Notes under the pieces: model-generated
What the model was told of the DNA's origin: nothing
The model's database searches: none
What the model saw: the letters and a program-made list of their open reading frames with translations, nothing else
NCBI GenBank assembly: GCA_963800065.1
Contig: CAWCZO010000007.1
Span: forward strand, 124,001 to 188,000
Origin: CAWJFJ01 sp963800065
Lineage (GTDB): Bacteria; Actinomycetota; Acidimicrobiia; Acidimicrobiales; UBA8190
Reading direction: 5' to 3'
DNA: 64,000 nucleotides
In this document: positions 8,760-16,481 of the stretch, piece after piece
How positions within the stretch are numbered: the stretch's first letter is position 1
Layout of the letters: each line of letters starts with the position of its first letter
Made by a program: the position numbers and the translations under genes

Positions 8760-9926
8760 ATGTCGATCACCACCGCCGTCGGCAGCGCGGTGTCGGGCGC
8801 CGTCGGCGACGTGGTGGGAGGTGTGGCCGGCGCCGGGATCTCCGCCGTCTTCACCGCTGCCGGACAGTGGGTGGCGTCGGGTGCCGTCTGGCTGCTCGGC
8901 CAGGTCGGTCACGCCATGTCGGCCAGCACCACCGTCGACCTCTCGTCGGGGTGGTTCGCCGAGCACGAGTCGGTGATGGCCACCATGGCCGCCGCCGTCC
9001 TCGTCCCCATGCTGGCCTGCGCCGCCCTGCAGGCGCTGTGGCGCCAGAGCGCGTCGATGCTCCTGCGCGCCTTTCTCGTGCAGCTGCCCCTGGCCCTGCT
9101 CCTCACCGGGGTCGTCGTCGAGCTGGTGCAGATGGCGCTGGCCGTCACCGACGCTCTCTGCGCCCAGGTCCTCGCCGGGGCCGGGGTGGACACCACCAAC
9201 ATCCTCGCCCCCGTGTCGGCGTTCCTGGCCGGGGCGGGCGCCGTCAACGTCCAGGTTCCCGCCTTCGTCGTCTTCGTGGGTGGACTCCTGGTGGCCGTGG
9301 CCGCTCTGGGGTTGTGGCTGGAGCTGGTCGTCCGGGCCGCCGCCGTCTCGGTGGCCGTCCTCTTTCTCCCCCTGGCCCTGGCCACCTTGGTGTGGCCGGC
9401 CGTGTCCCACTGGTGCCGCCGGCTGGTCGACACCCTGGTGGCCCTGATCCTGTCCAAGCTGGTCATCGCCGCCGTGCTGTCCCTGGCCATCGGGGCGCTG
9501 GCCGGCGGTCTCGGCGTCGGGGCCACCGGGGGCGACGGGGGCGGCTTCGCCGCCGTCGTCAGCGGGATCGCCCTGCTGATCATCGCCACCCTGTCCCCCT
9601 TCACCCTCCTGCGGCTGATCCCCGCCGTGGAGGCGGGAGCGGTCTCCCACCTGGAGGCGTCCCGGCACCGGCTCAGCGCGCCGGTCCGGCAGGGCGGCAA
9701 CCTGGCGCTCGACATGGCGCGGGCCCGGAAGCGCCCCGGCGACGACGGCGCCGACGCCGGGAGCGCCGGAAGCGCCGGTGGCGCGGCGTCCGCCATCTCG
9801 ATGGTGACGGGGAGCGCGCACCTGGCCGAGCACTTCCACCCGGTCGGGACCGACGCCGCCGGCGATCGAGACCGAGAAGCCGAGACCCCGGCACGCCACG
9901 GCTCCGCCGGGGAGCGCCGTGGCTGA
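8760..9926 (+). CDS. TrbL/VirB6-like conjugal transfer membrane protein
   Basis: 388 aa polytopic membrane protein with about seven hydrophobic helices between residues 60 and 290, then a hydrophilic Ala/Gly-rich tail. The central block (LVVRAAAVSVAVLFLPLALA) and the conserved late helix FTLLRLIPAVE are characteristic of TrbL-like proteins beside SCO6880 homologues. It starts one base after the previous stop, and the next gene overlaps its end by 8 bases. Probably forms the inner-membrane channel of the transfer apparatus. Confidence 0.7.
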   Translation: MSITTAVGSAVSGAVGDVVGGVAGAGISAVFTAAGQWVASGAVWLLGQVGHAMSASTTVDLSSGWFAEHESVMATMAAAVLVPMLACAALQALWRQSASMLLRAFLVQLPLALLLTGVVVELVQMALAVTDALCAQVLAGAGVDTTNILAPVSAFLAGAGAVNVQVPAFVVFVGGLLVAVAALGLWLELVVRAAAVSVAVLFLPLALATLVWPAVSHWCRRLVDTLVALILSKLVIAAVLSLAIGALAGGLGVGATGGDGGGFAAVVSGIALLIIATLSPFTLLRLIPAVEAGAVSHLEASRHRLSAPVRQGGNLALDMARARKRPGDDGADAGSAGSAGGAASAISMVTGSAHLAEHFHPVGTDAAGDRDREAETPARHGSAGERRG

Positions 9927-11364
9927 CGACGACGCCGCGCCCCGGTACCGGTTCGGTCCGCTCGAGCGCCGCGGTCTGGTGGCCGGTTGGCGCGGCGGAC
10001 AGATCGCCGCCGTGGCCGCCGGGCTGGTGGTGGCCGTCGGCGTCCTGCGGGCCCGGCCCTCGGTGGCCGGCGCCGCCGCGGCCTTCATGGCGGTGGCGGT
10101 GGGGGTGGGAACGGCCACGTGGCCCATCGGCGGCCGCACGGCGGAGCAGTGGGCGCCCGATGTGGCCCGCCATGCCGACAACGTCGTGCAGCGGAGACGG
10201 GTGCGTCGCCGCCAGCCGTTTGCCACCTTGCGCCTCCTCGACATCGATCTGGCCCGGGGCCCCGGCGCCGGCGTGATCCACGACCTCGCCGGCCGGACCT
10301 ACACGGCGGTGCTCAGCGCGTCGGGACCGGGGTTCGTCCTCCTGTCGGGGGCGGACAAGGCCCGCCGGGTGGGCGGATGGTCCGGCGTCCTGGCATCGCT
10401 GGCCCGCCAGGGTGGCGCCGTCCACCGCGTCCAGTGGGTCGAGCGGAGCCTCCCCGACGACGGCGCCGAGGTCCGCCGTCACGTCGCCGAGCGGGCCGTG
10501 ATCGACGCCGACAGCGTGGCCCGCCGTTCGTATGCCGATCTCGTCGACGGTGAGGTGGCCGCCGTGCACCGTCACCAGGTGATGGTGGCCGTCACCGTCC
10601 ACGCCGGGCACGCGGCGCGGGCTGTGCGCGCCGCCGGTGGCGGTCGACGGGGCGCCTGTGCGGTGCTGTTGCGGGAAGCGGCATCGCTGGCCCGTCGGCT
10701 CGGTGAGGCCGGTCTCGAGGTGGGCGGGGTGATGGGGCCCGGCGCCCTGGCCGACGTCGTGCGCCAAGGTTTCGATGCCGACGTCCACGCCGGCGGGCGC
10801 TCGGAGCCTCGAGCCGGCCGGTACCACGCCACGGCCAACGGCGGCCCGGCGTGGCCCGGGCCCATGGGGATGCACGCCGAATGGGGACGCCTCCGGACCG
10901 ACGGCACTTGGCACACCACCTACTGGATCGCCGAATGGCCGCGCACCGACGTGGGGGCCGACTTCCTCGGGCCGCTCCTCCTCGCCTCCGACTTCCGGCG
11001 GTCGGTCTCGGTCGTCATGGAACCGGTGTCGCCGCTGCGCGCCGCGCGCCGGATCGAGCAGGCGCGGACCGCCGACATCGCCGACGCCGAGCTGCGCCGG
11101 CGCAGCGGTTTCCTGGCCACGGCGCGACGGCGGCGCGAGGAGGAGGTCCTCGTCCAACGGGAGGACGAACTGGCCACCGGGCACGCCTCCTTCCGCTTCT
11201 CGGGGTACGTGACGGTGAGCGCGCCCGACACCGAGGCGCTGGACGAGGCCTGCGGACGGGTGGAGCAGATCGCCGGGCAGTCCGGCCTCGAGTTGCGCCG
11301 CTGTTACGGGGACCAGGCCGTGGCCTTCACCTGCACGCTCCCCTTGGGGCGCGGGCTGGCCTGA
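9919..11364 (+). CDS. SCO6880-family conjugation protein
   Basis: 481 aa. Two N-terminal hydrophobic helices (about residues 25-65) follow YRFGPLERRGLVAGWRGGQ, the family opening. The body contains PRAGRYHATANG, TDGTWHTTYWIAEWPRTDVG and PVSPLRAARRIEQARTADIAD, all of which I associate with SCO6880-like proteins of actinobacterial conjugative elements. Its role is taken to be a PrgI/VirB3-plus-VirB4 N-domain-like component of the type IV system. The GTG start overlaps the TrbL-like gene. Its stop lies two bases before an ATG at 11366 that would have begun the next gene if the cassette downstream were absent. Confidence 0.78.
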   Translation: MADDDAAPRYRFGPLERRGLVAGWRGGQIAAVAAGLVVAVGVLRARPSVAGAAAAFMAVAVGVGTATWPIGGRTAEQWAPDVARHADNVVQRRRVRRRQPFATLRLLDIDLARGPGAGVIHDLAGRTYTAVLSASGPGFVLLSGADKARRVGGWSGVLASLARQGGAVHRVQWVERSLPDDGAEVRRHVAERAVIDADSVARRSYADLVDGEVAAVHRHQVMVAVTVHAGHAARAVRAAGGGRRGACAVLLREAASLARRLGEAGLEVGGVMGPGALADVVRQGFDADVHAGGRSEPRAGRYHATANGGPAWPGPMGMHAEWGRLRTDGTWHTTYWIAEWPRTDVGADFLGPLLLASDFRRSVSVVMEPVSPLRAARRIEQARTADIADAELRRRSGFLATARRRREEEVLVQREDELATGHASFRFSGYVTVSAPDTEALDEACGRVEQIAGQSGLELRRCYGDQAVAFTCTLPLGRGLA

Positions 11365-11365
11365 G

Positions 11366-11395
11366 ATGGGCGGGTCCGCGCATCAGGCCACCACG
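11366..11395 (+). repeat. Imperfect duplicated 5' end of the VirB4-like gene, copy A
   Basis: The 30 bases from ATG 11366 match the 30 bases from ATG 13096 at 24 positions and encode MGGSAHQATT against MGVPAHQATT. Similarity reaches slightly upstream (GLA codons before each ATG). Copy A sits just after the SCO6880-like stop, where the ATPase gene would normally begin, and is cut off by the archease cassette. Confidence 0.6.
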
Positions 11396-11407
11396 CCACG
11401 TGCCGGC

Positions 11408-11857
11408 TCACACCTCCAGGACGACCCGACAGCGCCAGGTCCCCCCGTGTTCACCGACCTCGAGGCCGTGCCAGGACACGGCTGTGGGAACCGGCCCGAT
11501 GAGGGCCACCTCGGCGACGTCGACGACTTCCAGGTCGCCGGCCATCCCACCGTCCTCGGCCTCGGCCAGATGGACGTGCACGGGCACCTTCTCGAACACG
11601 TCGACCGTGTCGATGACCTCTTCGAGCAGTCCGACGAGGAGGTCGGGAGTGGGGGCGGACTCGAGGACCATCGGGAGCATCGTTGTCGTGGCGGTGTCAG
11701 TGAGGTCGGCAAACACGGAGACCAGAGCGCCGACGGCCTCCGCCATGCAGGTGACCCGGTCCGGTCCCCACGCTTCGATGAGGTGGCCCGCCGCCCGGGG
11801 TGTGTGCCGGAAGCCGCGATCGCCGGGTCGATCGTCTGGCTCCTGTCCCGTTTCCAT
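11408..11857 (-). CDS. Archease family protein
   Basis: 149 aa. Archeases stimulate RtcB-type RNA ligases and bind metal. The frame reads GFRHTPRAAGHLIEAWGPDR near the N-terminus, CMAEAVGALVSVFAD, DLLVGLLEEVIDTVDVFEKVP and a C-terminal AVSWHGLEVGEHGGTWRC, the archease pattern from end to end. The conserved HTADV is changed to HTPRAAGH, so metal binding may be altered. ATG 11857 overlaps the upstream glycosylase stop (TGATG), indicating translational coupling. No rtcB is present in the window. It is inserted in opposite orientation within the conjugation operon. Confidence 0.8.
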   Translation of the reverse strand: METGQEPDDRPGDRGFRHTPRAAGHLIEAWGPDRVTCMAEAVGALVSVFADLTDTATTTMLPMVLESAPTPDLLVGLLEEVIDTVDVFEKVPVHVHLAEAEDGGMAGDLEVVDVAEVALIGPVPTAVSWHGLEVGEHGGTWRCRVVLEV

Positions 11858-12615
11858 CAGCGGACAACCGTGCGCGCCGGAGCCGGTGCCCCTGGTGCCA
11901 GATGTGCCCGGACGGAGCACTTGCGTCCACCGGGACAGGTACGCAGATCGGCGCGGTGGGCCAGCGCCGTCCGTACGAGAGCGCCTTCGAGGTCGCGTAG
12001 ATCGACACCGGCTGCCACCGACAGGGACCGCAGGAGGCCCAGCGGGTCACGGGCACGTTCGTCGACGAGGCCGAGGTGGCGGGCACAGGCCACCGTGCGG
12101 GGGTCGAGTGCGGGCGTCGCCAGGGTCCACACGCCGCGGAGCTCGCGCAGGAAGATGCCGACGGTGACCGGCCCCCAGCCGGGTAGCTCGTCGAGTGCCT
12201 CCTCGAGCTCGGCCGGTGTGCGCGCCTCGTCGGGGATGGCGCAGACACGCCCGCCGTAGTGTTCGCCGAGCGCGTCGCACAGAGCCTGCAGCCGGGTGGC
12301 CGTCTTGTAGTCGTATCGTGCGTAGCCGCCACGGTCCAGCAGGGCCACGAGGTCGTCCCATCCGAACGCCCGGGCGGTGGCCACCGTCACCCCCGCCTCG
12401 TCGAGGACGTGAAAGGTGCGCCCGGCGATGGCGGTCGGAATCCGGGCTCCGAACAATGTCGCCGCCATGAACCACCGGTCGACCTGGGCTTCACCGGCCT
12501 CGACGTCGATGCCCAAGGCCGTCGAGAAGCGGCCGCCGCCCGCCACGAGGCGCCGCACCATGTCGGTGCGGGCGCGCCGTGCGGCGGATACAGGGACCGT
12601 GGCCATCGTGTCCAT
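11857..12615 (-). CDS. HhH-GPD (endonuclease III-like) DNA glycosylase-type protein
   Basis: 252 aa. A helical protein with a helix-hairpin-helix-like segment LDELPGWGPVTVGIFLREL (about residues 145-163) and a downstream LDPRTVACARHLGL where the catalytic Asp of the family would sit. A Cys pair, TCPGGRKC, is near the C-terminus. The first half (FSTALGIDVEAGEAQVDRWFMAATLFGARIPT) resembles the six-helix barrel of these enzymes. Its substrate is unknown. ATG 12615 has GAGGGG directly before it; ATG 12606 gives better spacing. It forms a coupled two-gene unit with archease. Confidence 0.65.
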   Translation of the reverse strand: MDTMATVPVSAARRARTDMVRRLVAGGGRFSTALGIDVEAGEAQVDRWFMAATLFGARIPTAIAGRTFHVLDEAGVTVATARAFGWDDLVALLDRGGYARYDYKTATRLQALCDALGEHYGGRVCAIPDEARTPAELEEALDELPGWGPVTVGIFLRELRGVWTLATPALDPRTVACARHLGLVDERARDPLGLLRSLSVAAGVDLRDLEGALVRTALAHRADLRTCPGGRKCSVRAHLAPGAPAPARTVVR

Positions 12616-12753
12616 CCCCTCACCATCGCCCTGGCCGGCCTGCACCGCAAGTGCCGAAGGTCACCGGCTCGACAGGCCCGCGGCCTTCCGTCGAACGCCG
12701 TCCGCGCCTCACCTTGGGTCTTTCGGCCCTGGCCGGAAACGGGGCCGGGAGCG

Positions 12754-13032
12754 ATGCTGGAGCCGGTGGATGACGACAGGCATCACGAAGCGACGGAACG
12801 GGCGGACGTGGTCGGGCCCGTGGTTCCGGATCCCCAGCTGGATCCTCACCTTCAGGCGAACGTGTGTGGGCGCTGCGGGTCCGACGACAGCGTGCGAAAA
12901 GGCCTGTGTCATAGCTGTCGAGAGATCCTGCGCGGTGAGGGGAAGGTGATGGCGCCCGAACACACGGAGAAGCCGCACCAGGCGCAGCCCGAGCCCCTGC
13001 ACAGTCCCCCCTGGCGTCGGCGCGGCGCCTGA
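12754..13032 (+). CDS. Hypothetical zinc-ribbon small protein
   Basis: 92 aa, not recognised. It has a compact CGRCGSDDSVRKGLCHSC motif (two CxxC pairs, about residues 38-55), consistent with a treble-clef or zinc ribbon, flanked by charged low-complexity stretches. It is oriented with the conjugation genes and lies in the inserted segment between the glycosylase gene and the resumed operon. It could be a chance ORF; the paired CxxC spacing is the main support. Confidence 0.4.
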   Translation: MLEPVDDDRHHEATERADVVGPVVPDPQLDPHLQANVCGRCGSDDSVRKGLCHSCREILRGEGKVMAPEHTEKPHQAQPEPLHSPPWRRRGA

Positions 13033-13095
13033 ACTTCGACTCGTAGTCGGTCGATGGCGAGGAATTCGGCAAGGTGACTACTTCACGGTTTGGCC

Positions 13096-13125
13096 ATGGG
13101 GGTTCCCGCGCACCAGGCCACCACC
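13096..13125 (+). repeat. Imperfect duplicated 5' end of the VirB4-like gene, copy B
   Basis: Partner of the segment at 11366-11395 (24 of 30 bases identical). It forms the functional N-terminus of the ATPase. Upstream of this ATG the DNA reads HGLA in frame, echoing the RGLA-stop end of the SCO6880-like protein upstream of copy A, so the duplication probably includes the former gene junction. Confidence 0.6.
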
Positions 13126-14382
13126 CGCCATTTGGGTGCCGCCTACCCTTTTGCATCAGAGGCGGGCCTGGGAGGGCGGGGCGTCCTTATCGGACGCGAT
13201 CTTCTCGGAGGTGCCTTCGTCTACGACCCTTTCGAGTTGTATCGAGGCGGGCTCCTGACGAACCCGAACATGGTCGTGTTCGGCCAGATCGGGCGGGGGA
13301 AGAGCGCTTTCGTGAAGACGTACCTGTGGCGGCAGGCGGTGTTCGGCCGTCGCGCCTGGGTGGTGGACCCCAAGGGCGAGTACGGATCGCTGGCCCTGGC
13401 CTGGGGGATCGAGCCGGTGGCGCTGCGCCCGGGATCACGCCTGCGCCTCAACCCTCTGGACGCGCCGCCGGGTGGACCGGGATCATCGGCCGCTGAGGTC
13501 ACCCGTGGGCGGGCGGAACTGCTCTGCGCCCTGGCCGCGGCCAGCCTGGGGCGGACTCTGGTGCCGATCGAGAGGACGGCCGTCGAGTTGGCCGTGGCCG
13601 AGGTGTCCGGCGTCGGAGCTCGCCGCCTCCGGGGCCGGGACGCGCCCACGTTGCCCGAAGTGGTCGACACGTTGCTGGAGCCCAGTGAGGAGTCGGCGCG
13701 CGCCGTCCGCACGACGGCGGGCTCTCTGGCCAGCGACGGCCGGCATGTGGCGCTCGAGTTGCGGCGGCTGGTGGCCGGTGACCTTCAGGGCATGTTCGAC
13801 GGCGTGACGTCTCCCGGTATCAGCCTGGACGGACCACTCGTCGTTCTCGACCTTTCCGCCGTCTACCAGTCGACCGCCCTCGGTGTCCTGATGACGTGTG
13901 CCGCCGCCTGGTTCCAGGCGGCCGTGGCTGCGGTCGCCTCCCCCGGAGCGGGCGTGGTGGTGGTGGTCGACGAAGCGTGGGCCATCCTGGCCAACCTGGG
14001 CGTGGCCCGCTGGCTCCAGTCGAGTTGGAAGTTGTCGCGTGCGTGGGGCGTGTCGAACATCGCCGTCCTCCACCGGCTGTCCGATCTCACCTCGGCCGGG
14101 ACGTCGGGCTCCGAGCAGGTCGGCCTGGCCCAGGGGCTGTTGGCCGACTCCGAGACCCGGGTCATCTACGCGCAACCCCCCGGTGAGGTCGAGCGCGCCG
14201 GGGATCTCCTCGGTCTCTCCTCCACCGAGACCGAACTGGTCCCCCATCTGCAGAGGGGGGTGGCCCTGTGGAAGGTCGGGAGCCGCTCGTTCCTCGTCCA
14301 ACACCGGCTCTCGTCGCTGGAGAAGGCCATGGTGGACACCGACGCCCGCATGGTCGACGCCGGACGGTCCGGTCCCCGCTGA
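13096..14382 (+). CDS. VirB4/TraE-like conjugation ATPase
   Basis: 428 aa. It begins MGVPAHQATTRHLGAAYPF and carries the family landmarks GVLIGRDLLGGAFVYDPFELY, Walker A GQIGRGKSAFVKT (about residue 65), VVDPKGEYGSLA, and Walker B VVVVVDEAWAIL near residue 295, then a sensor region with GLLADSETRVIYAQP. It would power substrate transfer or apparatus assembly. ATG 13096 is selected by similarity of its opening to copy A at 11366; an in-frame TTG lies at 13090. It is separated from its expected partner, the SCO6880-like gene, by the archease cassette. Confidence 0.8.
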   Translation: MGVPAHQATTRHLGAAYPFASEAGLGGRGVLIGRDLLGGAFVYDPFELYRGGLLTNPNMVVFGQIGRGKSAFVKTYLWRQAVFGRRAWVVDPKGEYGSLALAWGIEPVALRPGSRLRLNPLDAPPGGPGSSAAEVTRGRAELLCALAAASLGRTLVPIERTAVELAVAEVSGVGARRLRGRDAPTLPEVVDTLLEPSEESARAVRTTAGSLASDGRHVALELRRLVAGDLQGMFDGVTSPGISLDGPLVVLDLSAVYQSTALGVLMTCAAAWFQAAVAAVASPGAGVVVVVDEAWAILANLGVARWLQSSWKLSRAWGVSNIAVLHRLSDLTSAGTSGSEQVGLAQGLLADSETRVIYAQPPGEVERAGDLLGLSSTETELVPHLQRGVALWKVGSRSFLVQHRLSSLEKAMVDTDARMVDAGRSGPR

Positions 14383-14395
14383 CGGGCTGCGTCCC

Positions 14396-15868
14396 ATGGG
14401 CGTCGTCACCTTTCTGCTCGCCTCGGCCCTTCTGGCATCGGGGTGGCTGATCGCGCGGCCGTCCGGAGCGCTCGGGCACCGCCGGCCGTGGCGCCACCGG
14501 GGGAAGGGGCCCGGACACGACGGGGCCCGTTGGGCCCGCCGGGGGGACCTCCGGACCCTGGTGGTGAAGGCACCGGCGGCGGGGCGTCTCACCGTCGGTG
14601 TCGCCTGCGGCCGGCTGGTGGCGGTGGACGGCGGCCATTCGTTGCTGGTGGTGGGTCCGACGCAGAGCTTCAAGACCACCGGCCTGGCCGTGCCCGCCCT
14701 TCTCGAATGGCAGGGTCCGGTGGTGGCCGCCTCGGTCAAGGGCGATCTGGTCCGCGACACCGTGGCCTGGCGCCGGCGGCAGGGCAGGGTCTGGACCTAC
14801 GACCCCACGGGGTCGACCGTCCGGGAGACGGCCCGCTGGTCGCCGCTGGCCGCCGTCGACACCTGGGCGTCGGCCCGACGTGTGGCCGACGGACTCGTCG
14901 AGGCGGGCCGGACGTCACCGGGTGGGCTCACCGACGGCGACTTCTGGTACACCACCGCGGCCAAGCTCCTCGCCCCGCTCCTCCTGGCGGCGTCGTCATC
15001 AGGGCGCACCATGGCCGACGTGGTGCGCTGGGTCGACGAGCAGGAGACCGACGAAGTGGTCGAGGCGCTCGACACGGCCGGCCAGTGGCAGGCCCTCCAG
15101 GCGCTGCGGGCCACGTGGGGTCGCGACGAACGTCAACGCAGCGCCGTCTACACCACGACCGAGACGGTGGTGGAGGTCTTCGCCGACCCCGCGGTGGCGG
15201 CCTCGGCTGGAGCGGGGGGCGATGCCGTCGACCCGGTCGGCCTCCTCGACGGTCCGAACAGCTTGTACCTGTGTGCCCCGGCCCACGAGCAACGCCGGCT
15301 GCGGCCGCTGTTCTCCGGTCTCGTCAGCCGTGTGATCGAAGCCGCCTACGAGCGCGCCGCCGCCCGGGGCCGACCGCTCGACCCGCCCCTGCTCGTCGTG
15401 CTGGACGAAGCGGCCAACGTCGCCCCGCTGGCCGAGCTCGACGGGCTGGCGTCGACCGCCGCCGGCCACGGGATCCAACTGGTGACCGTCTGGCAGGACC
15501 TGGCCCAGATCACCGCCCGCTACGGGCCGCGAGCGGGGACGGTGGTCAACAACCACCGGGCCAAGCTCTTCCTGTCGGGTATCGCCGACCCGGCCACCCT
15601 CGACCACGCCAGCGCGCTCATCGGCGAGTCCGAGCAGCCGCTGTCCTCCACCACCGTGGACCGCGGCCGTTCCTCGGCGTCCACCACGGTGACGGCCACC
15701 TACCGCCGGCTCGCCCCCGCCGACGCCCTGCGCCGGATGGCCCCGGGCCACGGCGTGCTGATCTCGGGGCACCTGCCGCCGGCGCGGGTGGTGCTGCGGC
15801 CCTGGTACGACGACGACGATCTCCGGCGCCGGTCGGAGGGAGGGGACCGGCCGATCGGTGACCAATAG
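14396..15868 (+). CDS. VirD4/TraG-like type IV coupling protein
   Basis: 490 aa. One N-terminal membrane helix (GVVTFLLASALLASGWLIA) is followed by a basic segment, then Walker A VVGPTQSFKTTGLAVPAL near residue 85, a VKGDLVRDTV motif, and Walker B PPLLVVLDEAANVAPL near residue 335. The region RLAPADALRRMAPGHGVLISG is typical of TraG/VirD4 coupling proteins that deliver DNA-relaxase complexes to the channel. No relaxase or integrase gene is found nearby. Confidence 0.82.
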   Translation: MGVVTFLLASALLASGWLIARPSGALGHRRPWRHRGKGPGHDGARWARRGDLRTLVVKAPAAGRLTVGVACGRLVAVDGGHSLLVVGPTQSFKTTGLAVPALLEWQGPVVAASVKGDLVRDTVAWRRRQGRVWTYDPTGSTVRETARWSPLAAVDTWASARRVADGLVEAGRTSPGGLTDGDFWYTTAAKLLAPLLLAASSSGRTMADVVRWVDEQETDEVVEALDTAGQWQALQALRATWGRDERQRSAVYTTTETVVEVFADPAVAASAGAGGDAVDPVGLLDGPNSLYLCAPAHEQRRLRPLFSGLVSRVIEAAYERAAARGRPLDPPLLVVLDEAANVAPLAELDGLASTAAGHGIQLVTVWQDLAQITARYGPRAGTVVNNHRAKLFLSGIADPATLDHASALIGESEQPLSSTTVDRGRSSASTTVTATYRRLAPADALRRMAPGHGVLISGHLPPARVVLRPWYDDDDLRRRSEGGDRPIGDQ

Positions 15869-15889
15869 TTACCGTAACGGTTGGGTTAC
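15868..15889. promoter_or_regulatory. Dyad GTTAC/GTAAC element
   Basis: GTTACCGTAAC at 15868-15878 followed by GTAACGGTTGGGTTAC forms overlapping inverted repeats between the coupling-protein stop and the small gene at 15905. This looks like a TetR-type operator, which is inference. A good site, AAAGAGGAG, follows. Confidence 0.35.
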
Positions 15890-15904
15890 CAAAGAGGAGT
15901 GCTC

Positions 15905-16097
15905 ATGAGCGTGACGGTGGTGCGGTACCGGACCAGGCCGGAAGCGGCCGAGGAGAATCAGGCGCTGCCCGCCTTCGCCGAATTCGTCCGTGACCTCGTG
16001 GCCGGGGGCCGATCCGGCCGACGCCATCGGTCTCACCACGCAGGAGATCAGTGCCACGTCACTGGCGCTGGCCTTCTTCGGGCGCCTCCGGGGCTGA
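15905..16097 (+). pseudogene. Frameshifted, internally deleted small protein remnant
   Basis: From ATG 15905 the frame reads MSVTVVRYRTRPEAAEENQ and then immediately ALPAFAEFVRDLVAG. In the small-protein family I recognise, these two segments are normally separated by about 40-50 residues. After the run of five G at 16004-16008 the natural continuation (ADPADAIGLTTQEISA, ending FFGRLRG and a stop at 16097) is one base out of frame; the uninterrupted frame runs to 16126 as low-quality sequence. A good ribosome binding site is retained. Probably decayed, or the G-run is an assembly error. It overlaps the 3' end of the ferredoxin gene. Confidence 0.5.
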
Positions 16098-16442
16098 GCG
16101 CCCGCCGGTCGGCGCCACCAGGGTGATGGCATCCTGCGGACAGGACACCACGCAGAGACCGCAGGCACGACACGATCCGGCACGGGGCGTGTAGGCCGTC
16201 ATCCGCCGGTGGGCGAGAACCTTGAGCTTGGTGGCCAGCCCCAGGGGGGCGAAGTCAACGGGGTCGATGCGTCGGACCTCGAAGACGTCGTTGGGGCAGA
16301 CGTCGACGCAATCGCGCTCGGCCTCGCACCGCGTCCGGTCGACGACCGGTGTCCACGATCCCGCCGGGGCGTGACAGCGCTCGCCCGGACGGTCGGGGAC
16401 GGCCGCCGCCCGCCGCTTCTTCTGGAGGTTGTCCGCCGCCAT
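16059..16442 (-). CDS. Ferredoxin with two 4Fe-4S motifs
   Basis: 127 aa electron carrier. Two cysteine clusters are visible: CEAERDCVDVCPNDVF (first, with a longer CxxxxxC spacing) and CRACGLCVVSCPQDAI (canonical CxxCxxCxxxCP). An N-terminal extension of about 30 residues carries basic residues (NLQKKRRAAAVPDRP). It is transcribed leftward from ATG 16442, 39 bases after the amidase stop, and may be in the same transcript. The redox partner is not identifiable here. Confidence 0.8.
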   Translation of the reverse strand: MAADNLQKKRRAAAVPDRPGERCHAPAGSWTPVVDRTRCEAERDCVDVCPNDVFEVRRIDPVDFAPLGLATKLKVLAHRRMTAYTPRAGSCRACGLCVVSCPQDAITLVAPTGGRSAPEAPEEGQRQ

Positions 16443-16481
16443 GTGCCGCCTGCCGCCGATCGGGTGTCAACCGGCGGGACG

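Noticed and set aside
12416..12949. 177-codon plus-strand frame across the glycosylase gene
   Set aside because: Mostly antisense to the glycosylase-like gene and lacks domain features.
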